Assembly: GCA_003228415.1 (NCBI GenBank) | Contig: QIDL01000581.1 | Location: forward strand, 1-5,385 | DNA from: Gammaproteobacteria bacterium | Lineage (GTDB): Bacteria > Pseudomonadota > Gammaproteobacteria > Pseudomonadales > Azotimanducaceae | Direction of reading: 5' to 3' | DNA: 5,385 bases | Shown: positions 1 to 5,385 of the stretch, in pieces | Position numbering within the stretch: position 1 is the stretch's first letter | Layout of the letters: every line of letters begins with the position of its first letter | Notes under the pieces: model-generated | The model's input: the letters and a program-made list of their open reading frames with translations, nothing else | What the model was told of the DNA's origin: nothing | Database searches by the model: none | Program-made: the position numbers and the translations under genes

Positions 1-393
1 AATCGGCTCGCACAAGGTCGCGCTTGCCAGCCTCGGATCTCGATCCAGTGAGGCCGCGAGCTGGTCCAACACCTCATGCGGAATCAGTGGTTCATCACCC
101 TGCACGTTGAGGACGACCTCTTCATCCGCCCAGCCACGCTGTTCGATCACTTCCATCACTCGATCCGACCCCGACCGATGATCGGTTCGGGTCAAGGCAG
201 CTTCATGGCCGGCGGCTTGCACTGCCGTAACGACCCGCTCGTCATCGGTCGCCACCACCACATCATCAGCACCAGAAAGCGCAGCGGCTTCGGCAACTCG
301 AACGATCATCGGCTTACCGTGTAAATCGGCCAGTGGTTTTCCTGGCAGTCGATGGGAGCCAAACCTCGCCGGTATCACCACATGAAAGTTCAT
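1..393 (-). CDS. kdsB: 3-deoxy-manno-octulosonate cytidylyltransferase (CMP-Kdo synthetase), N-terminal 131 codons, cut by window edge
   Basis: KdsB activates Kdo with CTP to give CMP-Kdo, the sugar donor that WaaA adds to lipid IVA; it is a soluble cytoplasmic enzyme. I translated the minus strand from the ATG at 393: it opens MNFHVVIPARFGSHRLPGKP (residues 1-20), the nucleotide-binding N-terminus of the family, with R10 and K19 in place. VVVATDD lies at 45-51, the family block TRTDHRSGSDR at 68-78, and LNVQGDEPLIP at 95-105, in which D100 is the expected metal-binding aspartate. The family is about 250 residues long, so roughly half is missing beyond the left edge; there is no frameshift in what is visible. 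The ATG overlaps the TGA of the upstream msbA-lpxK gene by four bases (ATGA, 390-393) and I see no strong Shine-Dalgarno, so translational coupling is likely. The small gene ycaR, which sits between lpxK and kdsB in E. coli, is absent. Confidence 0.95.
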   Translation of the reverse strand, partial: MNFHVVIPARFGSHRLPGKPLADLHGKPMIVRVAEAAALSGADDVVVATDDERVVTAVQAAGHEAALTRTDHRSGSDRVMEVIEQRGWADEEVVLNVQGDEPLIPHEVLDQLAASLDRDPRLASATLCEPI

Positions 394-3344
394 CGATTGC
401 GAATGCCGTGTTCGTTGAGGAGTTGTTTGAGTTTGTCTTCTGGAGCGTGACAATCGACAAAGGTCAGCCCCACACCGATCTCCAGATAGTAGACGTTGTC
501 TGCAATCCCCGAAATTTCACGCAACTTGGTGGCGTCTTTTTCCGTGCAGACGATCGGCCAGCCATTTTCGAACTCCAACTCGCTACCGTCGAATCGGTAG
601 TGATCCGGATAGGCCTGCAGCATTGGATTCAAACCCAGTTCTCGAAGCGTCTGCGCAAAGCGGGTGGGATTGCCTACACCGGCTACCGCATTGACATTGC
701 TATGGCGGGCACAAAAGTCGTCGCAGTTGAGATTACCGGCAGCCCCGGCAACGGATACGAATCGCTGCGGGATGATGGTCATCAGAATTTCGTTCGGGTC
801 GACGCCTGCTGGCCGCCCCGTCGACACGATCCAATCCACTTCGGCCAGCCGATCAGGTGGCTCCCGCAGCGGACCGGCCGGCAAAAACCTGCCGTTGCCG
901 AGCCCGCGATGACCGTCAACGACGGCAATTTCAATATCACGAGCCAGCGCATAGTGCTGGAGACCGTCGTCGGCAATGATCAGATCGCAATCATGAGCAT
1001 CGAGTAGTGTCTGCACCGCCTTGACCCGATCGCGGCACACCACCACCTCGCAACCGGTTCGGGCGGCCAGCAGGGGCGGTTCGTCTCCCGCATCCCGTGC
1101 GCTTGTCTGTGCACTCACAGAAAGAGGCTTACGGTTTCCCGAGCCACCATGTCCTCGGGAAACGATGCCCGGACGAAAGCCCAACTCCCGAAGCTGACCT
1201 GCCAACCAGATGACGAAGGGGGTCTTACCCGTTCCTCCCACGGTGATGTTACCGACCACGATCACAGGCACCCCGGCCCGCCAGGAGCCTTTTGCTCCCG
1301 TCAGGTATCTGAGTCGACGTCGACGGCTGATGGCGCCATAGAGCCAGCTCAACGGTGTGAGCAGGCTCAACCATCTCGACCTGGCATACCAGGCTTTCAC
1401 CAGAGGCGAGAGACGACGTTCGATCCGGGGCAGGGTAAACCCTGGGCTTCGCGCTGAATGTCTGTGCTCTATCTCAGCAACCGGCGACGGGCCTGGCTCC
1501 TGGTTGTCCTCGAACTGCGCGTTGTACAGCTCGGCGTAGCCTCCCTGAGCCTGCAACAACTCCACATGATTGCCAGATTCCATGATCTGGCCATCCTGCA
1601 TCACCAGAATGACGTCCGCGTTTTCGATGGTGGACAGCCGATGAGCGATGACCAGCGTGGTTCGGCCAAGCATCACCTCCTCCAGCGCCGCCTGAATGTG
1701 CCTTTCCGAGGTGGTGTCCAGCGCCGAAGTCGCCTCATCGAGGATCAGTATCGGGGCGTCCTTGAGCAGTGCTCTGGCAATGGCGACGCGTTGCCGTTGG
1801 CCGCCGGAAAGCAGCACACCATCATCACCAACGATGGTCTTCAAACCGTCCGGCATTTCATCGATAAACACGTCGGCATGGGCTCGGGAGATGGCATTCT
1901 GAAGATCCGCCGCCGATGCGCTCGCCAGCCCACCATAGGCAATGTTGTTTTCCAGGGTATCGTTGAACAATGTCACCTGCTGAGTCACCAAAGCAATCTG
2001 CCTGCGCAACGATGACAGTTTAAAGGTCTGGATCGGTTTGCCATCGAGCAGGATTTCTCCCTGATCGGGTTCGTAAAATCTCGGTATCAGACTGGCGAGA
2101 GTCGACTTTCCACTGCCGGACTTTCCGACCAGCGCCACCGTCTGACCAGGTTCGATGGTGAGATTCAGATTGCGCAGTACCGGCCCGGAACCTGCTTCGT
2201 AGCCGAAATTCACATCACGGAACTCGATGCGGCCCTCGAGGCGATCCACCTCGAGCAGCCCCTCATCCATCTCCTCGGGTTGATCAAGTTGGCCAAATAC
2301 GTCCTCGGCCGCCGCAAGTCCTCGTTGCAGCCGGGCGTTGACTTCGGTGAGTTTGCGAATGGGCCGAGCCAACATTCCTGCGAGTCCGAGAAAGGTCACC
2401 ACTTCACCGGTGGATAAGTGGCCACCGATCTCGGGCTGAAACAACACCGCGATCAATACCGAGAGTGCCAATGCGACGAATATCTGAATGACCTGGGTGC
2501 TGGTGACCTTGGTGGCGACCATCTTCAGATTCTGTCGGCGGTTATTGTGGCTCGACTTGTGAAAACGCTCACGTTCATAGGCTTCGCCGCCGAAGATTCG
2601 AACCACGCGGTAACCGGCAACGGTTTCCGAGGTGACGTGTGTGACATCCCCCATGGAGTTCTGAATTCTGGTGCTGATACGTCGGAATCGTTGGCTGGCG
2701 TAGGCCATCACCAACCCGACAACGGGAGCGGTCGCAACGAAAATGAGCGTCAGTTTCCAGCTCAGAAACAGCATCACGCTGAGATATACGATGAGTTTCC
2801 CACCGTCCTGCACGATCGTTTTCAACGCGTCGGTACCCGTACTCCTGAGCTGAGTGACGTTGTAGGTGATTCTCGAAACCAGATGGCCCTGAGAACTCGC
2901 ATCAAAATAAGCACTCGGCATCTGCAGCAGCTGATCAAAAAGCTCGGTGCGGATATTGTGCACTACACTGAACGAGATCCGACTGAGCAGGAGTTCTCCG
3001 ATGATGTCCCCGATACCGCGGGCAAATGCCGCTGCAAGCATGAAAGCCGGAATCGTCAGTGCGGTTTCCGGCCAGCTATCGATCAGATCACCGAACATTG
3101 CAACAAAAAACGCTTCCGCGCCGCTGCCGATTTGAAATCCGATCACCGCCAGAACGAAAAAGAACCAATAAGGTTTGACGTAGCCGAGCAATCGTCGATA
3201 GGTCACCCAATCGCTGGCTGATGATCTCACCCCCACAGGTGAGAGTTCCTCCGGCGAGGGTTGTTCCTCAAAGGCATCCGCCAGGGTTTCATTGGCCGGA
3301 TCGGACCTGGCACGCGGTTGTGGCTGATCCTGTGCTTCGTTCAC
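390..3344 (-). CDS. msbA-lpxK: MsbA-LpxK fusion: lipid A flippase ABC transporter joined to tetraacyldisaccharide 4'-kinase
   Basis: A single uninterrupted 984-residue frame. Residues about 46-612 are a complete MsbA: six predicted membrane helices (roughly 58-80, 96-118, 179-197, 200-217, 285-303, 312-330), then an ATPase domain with Walker A GKSGSGKST (407-415, K413), Q-loop Q455, signature LSGGQ (512-516), Walker B ILILDE (532-537, D536/E537) and H-loop H568. Residues about 649-984 are a complete LpxK: PLSWLYG (664-670), P-loop GNITVGGTGKTP (698-709, K707), GDEP (753-756, D754), DDGLQH (792-797), DHY (914-916) and TEKDATKL (934-941). MsbA flips core-lipid A across the inner membrane; LpxK phosphorylates the 4' position of the lipid A disaccharide precursor on the cytoplasmic face. 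Both catalytic parts would be cytoplasmic, so the fusion is topologically sensible. The GTG start at 3344 overlaps the exbD stop (GTGA, 3341-3344). It gives an acidic, proline-rich N-terminal extension of about 45 residues that E. coli MsbA lacks; a GTG at 3236 is an alternative start. The domain assignments are secure; that both are made as one protein is the plain reading but needs verified sequence. Confidence 0.93.
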   Translation of the reverse strand: MNEAQDQPQPRARSDPANETLADAFEEQPSPEELSPVGVRSSASDWVTYRRLLGYVKPYWFFFVLAVIGFQIGSGAEAFFVAMFGDLIDSWPETALTIPAFMLAAAFARGIGDIIGELLLSRISFSVVHNIRTELFDQLLQMPSAYFDASSQGHLVSRITYNVTQLRSTGTDALKTIVQDGGKLIVYLSVMLFLSWKLTLIFVATAPVVGLVMAYASQRFRRISTRIQNSMGDVTHVTSETVAGYRVVRIFGGEAYERERFHKSSHNNRRQNLKMVATKVTSTQVIQIFVALALSVLIAVLFQPEIGGHLSTGEVVTFLGLAGMLARPIRKLTEVNARLQRGLAAAEDVFGQLDQPEEMDEGLLEVDRLEGRIEFRDVNFGYEAGSGPVLRNLNLTIEPGQTVALVGKSGSGKSTLASLIPRFYEPDQGEILLDGKPIQTFKLSSLRRQIALVTQQVTLFNDTLENNIAYGGLASASAADLQNAISRAHADVFIDEMPDGLKTIVGDDGVLLSGGQRQRVAIARALLKDAPILILDEATSALDTTSERHIQAALEEVMLGRTTLVIAHRLSTIENADVILVMQDGQIMESGNHVELLQAQGGYAELYNAQFEDNQEPGPSPVAEIEHRHSARSPGFTLPRIERRLSPLVKAWYARSRWLSLLTPLSWLYGAISRRRRLRYLTGAKGSWRAGVPVIVVGNITVGGTGKTPFVIWLAGQLRELGFRPGIVSRGHGGSGNRKPLSVSAQTSARDAGDEPPLLAARTGCEVVVCRDRVKAVQTLLDAHDCDLIIADDGLQHYALARDIEIAVVDGHRGLGNGRFLPAGPLREPPDRLAEVDWIVSTGRPAGVDPNEILMTIIPQRFVSVAGAAGNLNCDDFCARHSNVNAVAGVGNPTRFAQTLRELGLNPMLQAYPDHYRFDGSELEFENGWPIVCTEKDATKLREISGIADNVYYLEIGVGLTFVDCHAPEDKLKQLLNEHGIRNR
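393..1400 (-). other. LpxK kinase moiety of the fusion protein
   Basis: This region encodes residues 649-984, about 335 residues, close to the length of free-standing LpxK (E. coli, 328). The segment begins at a GTG (1398-1400), 15 residues before PLSWLYG, close to where a separate LpxK would begin. No Shine-Dalgarno-like sequence precedes that GTG and no stop separates it from the MsbA part. There is no ATG-encoded methionine between residue 588, inside the MsbA ATPase domain, and residue 855. Catalytic residues match the family: P-loop K707/T708, the GDEP aspartate D754 (equivalent to the catalytic D99 of Aquifex aeolicus LpxK, by motif), the aspartate pair D792/D793, and H915. Confidence 0.85.
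1401..1508 (-). other. Inter-domain linker between the MsbA and LpxK parts
   Basis: These 36 codons (residues 613-648) lie between the usual MsbA C-terminus (GGYAELYNAQF at 601-611) and the first LpxK-like residues. The linker is polar, with prolines, glutamates, histidines and arginines and no hydrophobic stretch, as expected for a flexible tether. Out-of-frame stops, TGA at 1474-1476 and TAG at 1469-1471, lie within it, so one base inserted or deleted upstream would end MsbA here. This is therefore the place to check for a sequence error. Confidence 0.7.
3247..3252 (-). promoter_or_regulatory. Possible internal ribosome binding site (GGAGGA) for an alternative msbA-lpxK start
   Basis: GGAGGA on the minus strand lies 10 bases ahead of an in-frame GTG at 3234-3236 (codon 37). 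Starting there would place nine residues before the W of DWVTYRRL, close to the spacing at the N-terminus of E. coli MsbA, and would remove the disordered acidic extension. The spacing is a little long and the site lies inside coding sequence, where such motifs arise by chance. The upstream GTG at 3344 is backed by its overlap with the exbD stop, so I keep it as the primary start. Confidence 0.4.
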
Positions 3345-3766
3345 TCTTCCGACGGCTGCTGAGTGGTAATGCTGATTCTGGTCAAACCAACTCTACCGGC
3401 GGCGTCCATCGCCCGAACAACAGCCTGGTGAGTGGCGTTGGCATCAGCGGTAACGATGAGGCGGGAGGCGTTGCCATCGCCAAGAGCAAGTTCTTCCTGC
3501 AAGGCTCGTATCAGAGTTCGTAGTTCATTGTTCACCAACAGTCGATCGTTCACCGCGTATTCGCCGAATCGGTCGACGGTTATCTCGATGACGTCGTCCT
3601 CCAGCTCCTGGAGTTCACCGGACGCTTCGGGAAGGTCGATCTTCAATTGTGTCTCCCGGATGAACGTCGTGGAGACCATGAAAAAAATCAGCAGTAGAAA
3701 CACGACATCTATGAGCGGGGTCAACTCGACCGTTGCTTCCTGGCGTCCTCCGCGAGCAAATTTCAC
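3341..3766 (-). CDS. exbD: ExbD/TolR-family biopolymer transport protein
   Basis: A 141-residue inner-membrane protein of the ExbD/TolR family, which pairs with ExbB/TolQ to turn the proton gradient into mechanical work on a partner protein. It has a short cytoplasmic N-terminus (1-15), one membrane helix at about 17-36 (TPLIDVVFLLLIFFMVSTTF) and a periplasmic domain from about 58 to 136. D20 in PLIDVVF matches the proton-carrying aspartate of the family (D25 of E. coli ExbD). The length equals that of E. coli ExbD. The GTG start at 3766 overlaps the exbB stop by four bases (GTGA, 3763-3766), and its own stop overlaps the next start in the same way. A purine-rich GAAGAAGAG in the end of exbB, about nine bases upstream, could serve as a weak ribosome binding site. 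No tonB or other obvious partner lies in the window, so its task is not shown; ExbBD pairs beside msbA are common in Gammaproteobacteria. Confidence 0.93.
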   Translation of the reverse strand: MKFARGGRQEATVELTPLIDVVFLLLIFFMVSTTFIRETQLKIDLPEASGELQELEDDVIEITVDRFGEYAVNDRLLVNNELRTLIRALQEELALGDGNASRLIVTADANATHQAVVRAMDAAGRVGLTRISITTQQPSEE

Positions 3767-4386
3767 AGCCGCGGCTCTTCTTCGCGATCGCCCTGAAGAA
3801 TGTCGACGAGCTTTCCAGCTTCCTGCTCCATGGTGATGACAAGTTCATCGATGCGACGCAGGAAAAAGCGATGAAACATCAACGCCGGTATCGCTACGGA
3901 TAGTCCTGCTGCGGTGGTGATCAATGCTTGAGAAATGCCACCGGCCAGAACGTTGGCATTTCCGGCACCTTCAAGCATCAGCGCAGTAAATACCTTGATC
4001 ATACCGACCACGGTGCCCAACAGACCAAGGAGCGGTGAGATCGAAGCAATGATACCCAGCGACGTCAGGTAACGTTCCATATCGTGGCTCACCTGACTGG
4101 CGGTCTCCTCCATCGCTTCCTTCATCACGTCACGACCGCGTTTGACATTGGCAACACCGGCGGCCAGAACCTGACCTAATGGACTGTTGGCGCGCAGTTC
4201 TCGAAGTTTCTGGGTATCCAGCTCCTCGGTTTTTACAGCGCTCCAGAGCTGCGCGAGCAGGTTCTTAGGAGTGATCCGCGATCTCTGCAGCGACCATAGC
4301 CGTTCGACACTGATCGCCGCTGCAATGACACTGCAAAGCAGAATCGGCACCATGAGACAGCCGACGGATTGACCGATCTCAAGCAC
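3763..4386 (-). CDS. exbB: ExbB/TolQ/MotA-family proton channel protein
   Basis: A 207-residue inner-membrane subunit that forms the proton-channel ring around ExbD. Three membrane helices fit the family: about 8-28, 106-133 and 149-175. A cytoplasmic loop of roughly 75 residues lies between the first two. Family motifs are SPLLGLLGTVVGMI (117-130) and the third-helix block GISQALITTAAGLSVAIPAL (150-169), with the channel threonines T125 and T158 present. The position of the E. coli ExbB third-helix glutamate (E176) holds Q153. The start is a GTG at 4386, preceded by a run of six Gs (4393-4398) with a six-base gap; no other start lies upstream in this frame before a TGA at 4411-4413. It is the first gene of the overlapping cluster, 99 bases downstream of the aldolase-like gene. 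The charged C-terminus (GDREEEPRL) runs into exbD with a four-base overlap. It could equally be named tolQ-like; the msbA context favours the ExbB-like class. Confidence 0.93.
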   Translation of the reverse strand: MLEIGQSVGCLMVPILLCSVIAAAISVERLWSLQRSRITPKNLLAQLWSAVKTEELDTQKLRELRANSPLGQVLAAGVANVKRGRDVMKEAMEETASQVSHDMERYLTSLGIIASISPLLGLLGTVVGMIKVFTALMLEGAGNANVLAGGISQALITTAAGLSVAIPALMFHRFFLRRIDELVITMEQEAGKLVDILQGDREEEPRL

Positions 4387-4426
4387 CCGTAACCCCCCTA
4401 TTTCGATTTCTCATCAGATATTCCAT
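4379..4426 (-). CDS. Possible 15-residue leader ORF overlapping the exbB start
   Basis: An ATG at 4426 opens MEYLMRNRNRGVTGA and stops with TGA at 4379-4381, eight bases inside exbB in another frame. AGGA lies eight bases before the ATG (AGGAAAGCTAACATG), a better ribosome site than that of exbB itself. The stop/start overlap would suit coupled translation of exbB. I do not recognise the peptide. An ORF this short can occur by chance, so this is a low-confidence call. Confidence 0.25.
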   Translation of the reverse strand: MEYLMRNRNRGVTGA

Positions 4427-4485
4427 GTTAGCTTTCCTGGCCCTGTCGTTGTTGGGCGTTCACCCGCCGGGTTGTCTGAAAGTCG
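4387..4485. other. Intergenic gap between the aldolase-like gene and exbB
   Basis: The only non-coding gap in the window (99 bases). I found no paired -35/-10 boxes close to consensus and no hairpin followed by a T run on the minus strand. It contains the possible leader ORF and the exbB ribosome binding site. The operon promoter may lie here in a form I cannot recognise, or transcription may continue from the upstream gene. Confidence 0.6.
4393..4398 (-). promoter_or_regulatory. Ribosome binding site of exbB (six-G tract)
   Basis: AGGGGGG-like sequence on the minus strand, six bases ahead of the GTG start of exbB. It is G-rich rather than the usual AGGAGG but can pair with the 16S anti-Shine-Dalgarno. 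It supports the GTG at 4386 as the start. Confidence 0.6.
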
Positions 4486-5385
4486 TTACCAGGAGCAGCC
4501 TCGTGCCGAGATTGGCCACCTGGCATGCACTCTATCATCTCGATGAACCCAGTACGCTTCATGCAGATTGACCGTCGGATCGCAGTGCGGCGTGATGAAA
4601 CGCTGCATACTTCCGAGGGTTGGTTGTTGAGTCCCTTTGGCGAAGATCAATATGCCGTGCTCGTCACCCCCGAATCTGAACCGGGCGTCTGCCAGATCCA
4701 GCGGCTCGGGATTTACGGTGTCGGAAGCAAACACCTTGTAACCTCCGTCGACCGTGACGGCCACCTCGAGAGGTTGACTGATTGCCGAAGTCACGATGGA
4801 CAGCGAAACTTCGAAGTCATCGAACAGCTCGCTGTTTCTGCCACCAATGAGTCGGTACTCCTGGTCCATGAAAATATAGCTACCGACCTGAAGATCGGTC
4901 ACAACCTCCACCTCGCAGTCAATGTTGAAGGTACCTGTTCCGCAACCGGTAACCACATCACAGTGAAACCCCTCGTCGGTCAGAAGCTGCACTCGTTCGG
5001 TGATCTTATCCCAGAGTTCGAGAGACCTGTCTCGACGTGCATCGAAGCCCTCGATGTGCATCAGGTGACCGGCGTAATGTTGAACCCCGCGAAAGTGCAA
5101 TCCGGGTTGTTCCGCAATTCGCGCGGCAAGTTCCAGCATGATCGCGTCCGACCGGGTTCCCGTTCTCCCCATATCTACATCGAGGTCTATCAGCACACCC
5201 AGTTCTGTATCTGGAAGCAAGGCAGCACGAAGCGTTTCCAGGCCGACATGCGAGTCCACCACAATGTCGAGACTGGCTTGTTGAGCCAGACCGGCAACAA
5301 CGGCTGCCTTGTCAGAACTGACGATGGCGGATGTGATAAGCACATCCTTGATTCCGGCATGCACCAGCACCACGGCCTCTGATAC
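4486..5385 (-). CDS. D-threonine aldolase / D-serine dehydratase-like PLP enzyme, C-terminal 299 residues, N-terminus beyond window edge
   Basis: The frame is open to the right edge, so the start lies outside the window; a GTG at 5373 is inside the domain and is not a likely start. Visible residues (numbered from the edge) cover the latter part of an alanine-racemase-type TIM barrel: VLIDLDVDMGRTG (64-76), GVQHYAGH (100-107), the PLP phosphate-binding loop TGCGTGTF (146-153) and GSYIFMDQEY (168-177). A beta domain follows, ending in TPHCDPTVNL (265-274). H267 and D269 match the divalent-metal ligands of D-threonine aldolase and of DSD1-type D-serine dehydratase. Such enzymes cleave D-threonine to glycine and acetaldehyde, or dehydrate D-serine or related D-3-hydroxy amino acids; the substrate cannot be told from this sequence. 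The PLP-binding lysine lies in the missing N-terminal part. The loop has C148 where I would expect glycine. It is co-oriented with exbB across 99 bases; a functional link to the LPS genes is not evident. Confidence 0.85.
   Translation of the reverse strand, partial: VSEAVVLVHAGIKDVLITSAIVSSDKAAVVAGLAQQASLDIVVDSHVGLETLRAALLPDTELGVLIDLDVDMGRTGTRSDAIMLELAARIAEQPGLHFRGVQHYAGHLMHIEGFDARRDRSLELWDKITERVQLLTDEGFHCDVVTGCGTGTFNIDCEVEVVTDLQVGSYIFMDQEYRLIGGRNSELFDDFEVSLSIVTSAISQPLEVAVTVDGGYKVFASDTVNPEPLDLADARFRFGGDEHGILIFAKGTQQPTLGSMQRFITPHCDPTVNLHEAYWVHRDDRVHARWPISARGCSW

Noticed and set aside
333..1007. Plus-strand open frame of 224 codons opposite LpxK
   Set aside because: Antisense shadow of LpxK motifs, with no recognisable domain in its product.
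1458..2015. Plus-strand open frame of 185 codons opposite the MsbA ATPase domain
   Set aside because: Antisense to Walker B, signature and H-loop coding sequence, whose conservation explains the open frame.
2418..3221. Plus-strand open frame of 267 codons opposite the MsbA membrane domain
   Set aside because: Antisense to conserved MsbA coding sequence; the product is polar, rich in H, N, D and R, and resembles no family.
4454..4472. Inverted repeats (GGCG/CGCC at 4455-4458 and 4465-4468; ACCCG/CGGGT at 4462-4466 and 4468-4472) as a terminator after the aldolase-like gene
   Set aside because: The stems are four to five base pairs, one has a single-base loop, they exclude each other, and no T run follows on the minus strand.
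4399..4485. Sigma70 promoter for the exbB operon
   Set aside because: AT-rich hexamers such as TAACAT and TATCTG occur on the minus strand, but none has a plausible -35 box at 16-18 bases, so I could not support a position.
5371..5373. GTG at 5373 as the start of the aldolase-like gene
   Set aside because: The frame remains open to the edge with family-like residues (VSEAV) before it, and the N-terminal PLP-lysine region would be missing; the gene is cut by the window.
4525..5382. Plus-strand open frame of 285 codons opposite the aldolase-like gene
   Set aside because: It is fully antisense to a frame with clear family motifs, its translation shows no recognisable domain, and it looks like a shadow of GC-biased codon use.

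Overview
The window looks like a chromosomal segment of a Gammaproteobacterium (moderate-to-high GC, Gram-negative envelope genes). Everything supported lies on the minus strand, so the genes read from the right edge to the left edge. The gene order exbB-exbD-msbA-lpxK-kdsB is a known arrangement in this class (for example in xanthomonads, from memory). I cannot name the genus from the sequence.

Right part (4486-5385): the 3' part of a PLP-dependent enzyme of the D-threonine aldolase / D-serine dehydratase (DSD1-like) family. It is cut by the window edge. A 99-base gap (4387-4485) follows, with no convincing terminator or sigma70 promoter. It does hold a short possible leader ORF and a G-rich ribosome binding site just ahead of exbB.

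Middle and left part (1-4386): a tightly packed operon of exbB (207 aa), exbD (141 aa), a 984-residue protein that is MsbA fused in frame to LpxK, and kdsB (first 131 codons only). All three junctions are 4-base stop/start overlaps (GTGA, GTGA, ATGA), so the four cistrons are probably translationally coupled. Three of the four starts are GTG.

Functionally, this is a lipopolysaccharide-building operon. KdsB activates Kdo as CMP-Kdo. The LpxK part adds the 4'-phosphate to lipid A precursor. The MsbA part flips core-lipid A across the inner membrane. ExbB/ExbD form a proton-driven inner-membrane motor whose partner here is unknown. The main oddity is the MsbA-LpxK fusion: a lipid A kinase and the lipid A flippase on one polypeptide, both with intact active-site motifs. 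I saw no RNA genes, CRISPR arrays, insertion sequences or other mobile elements.
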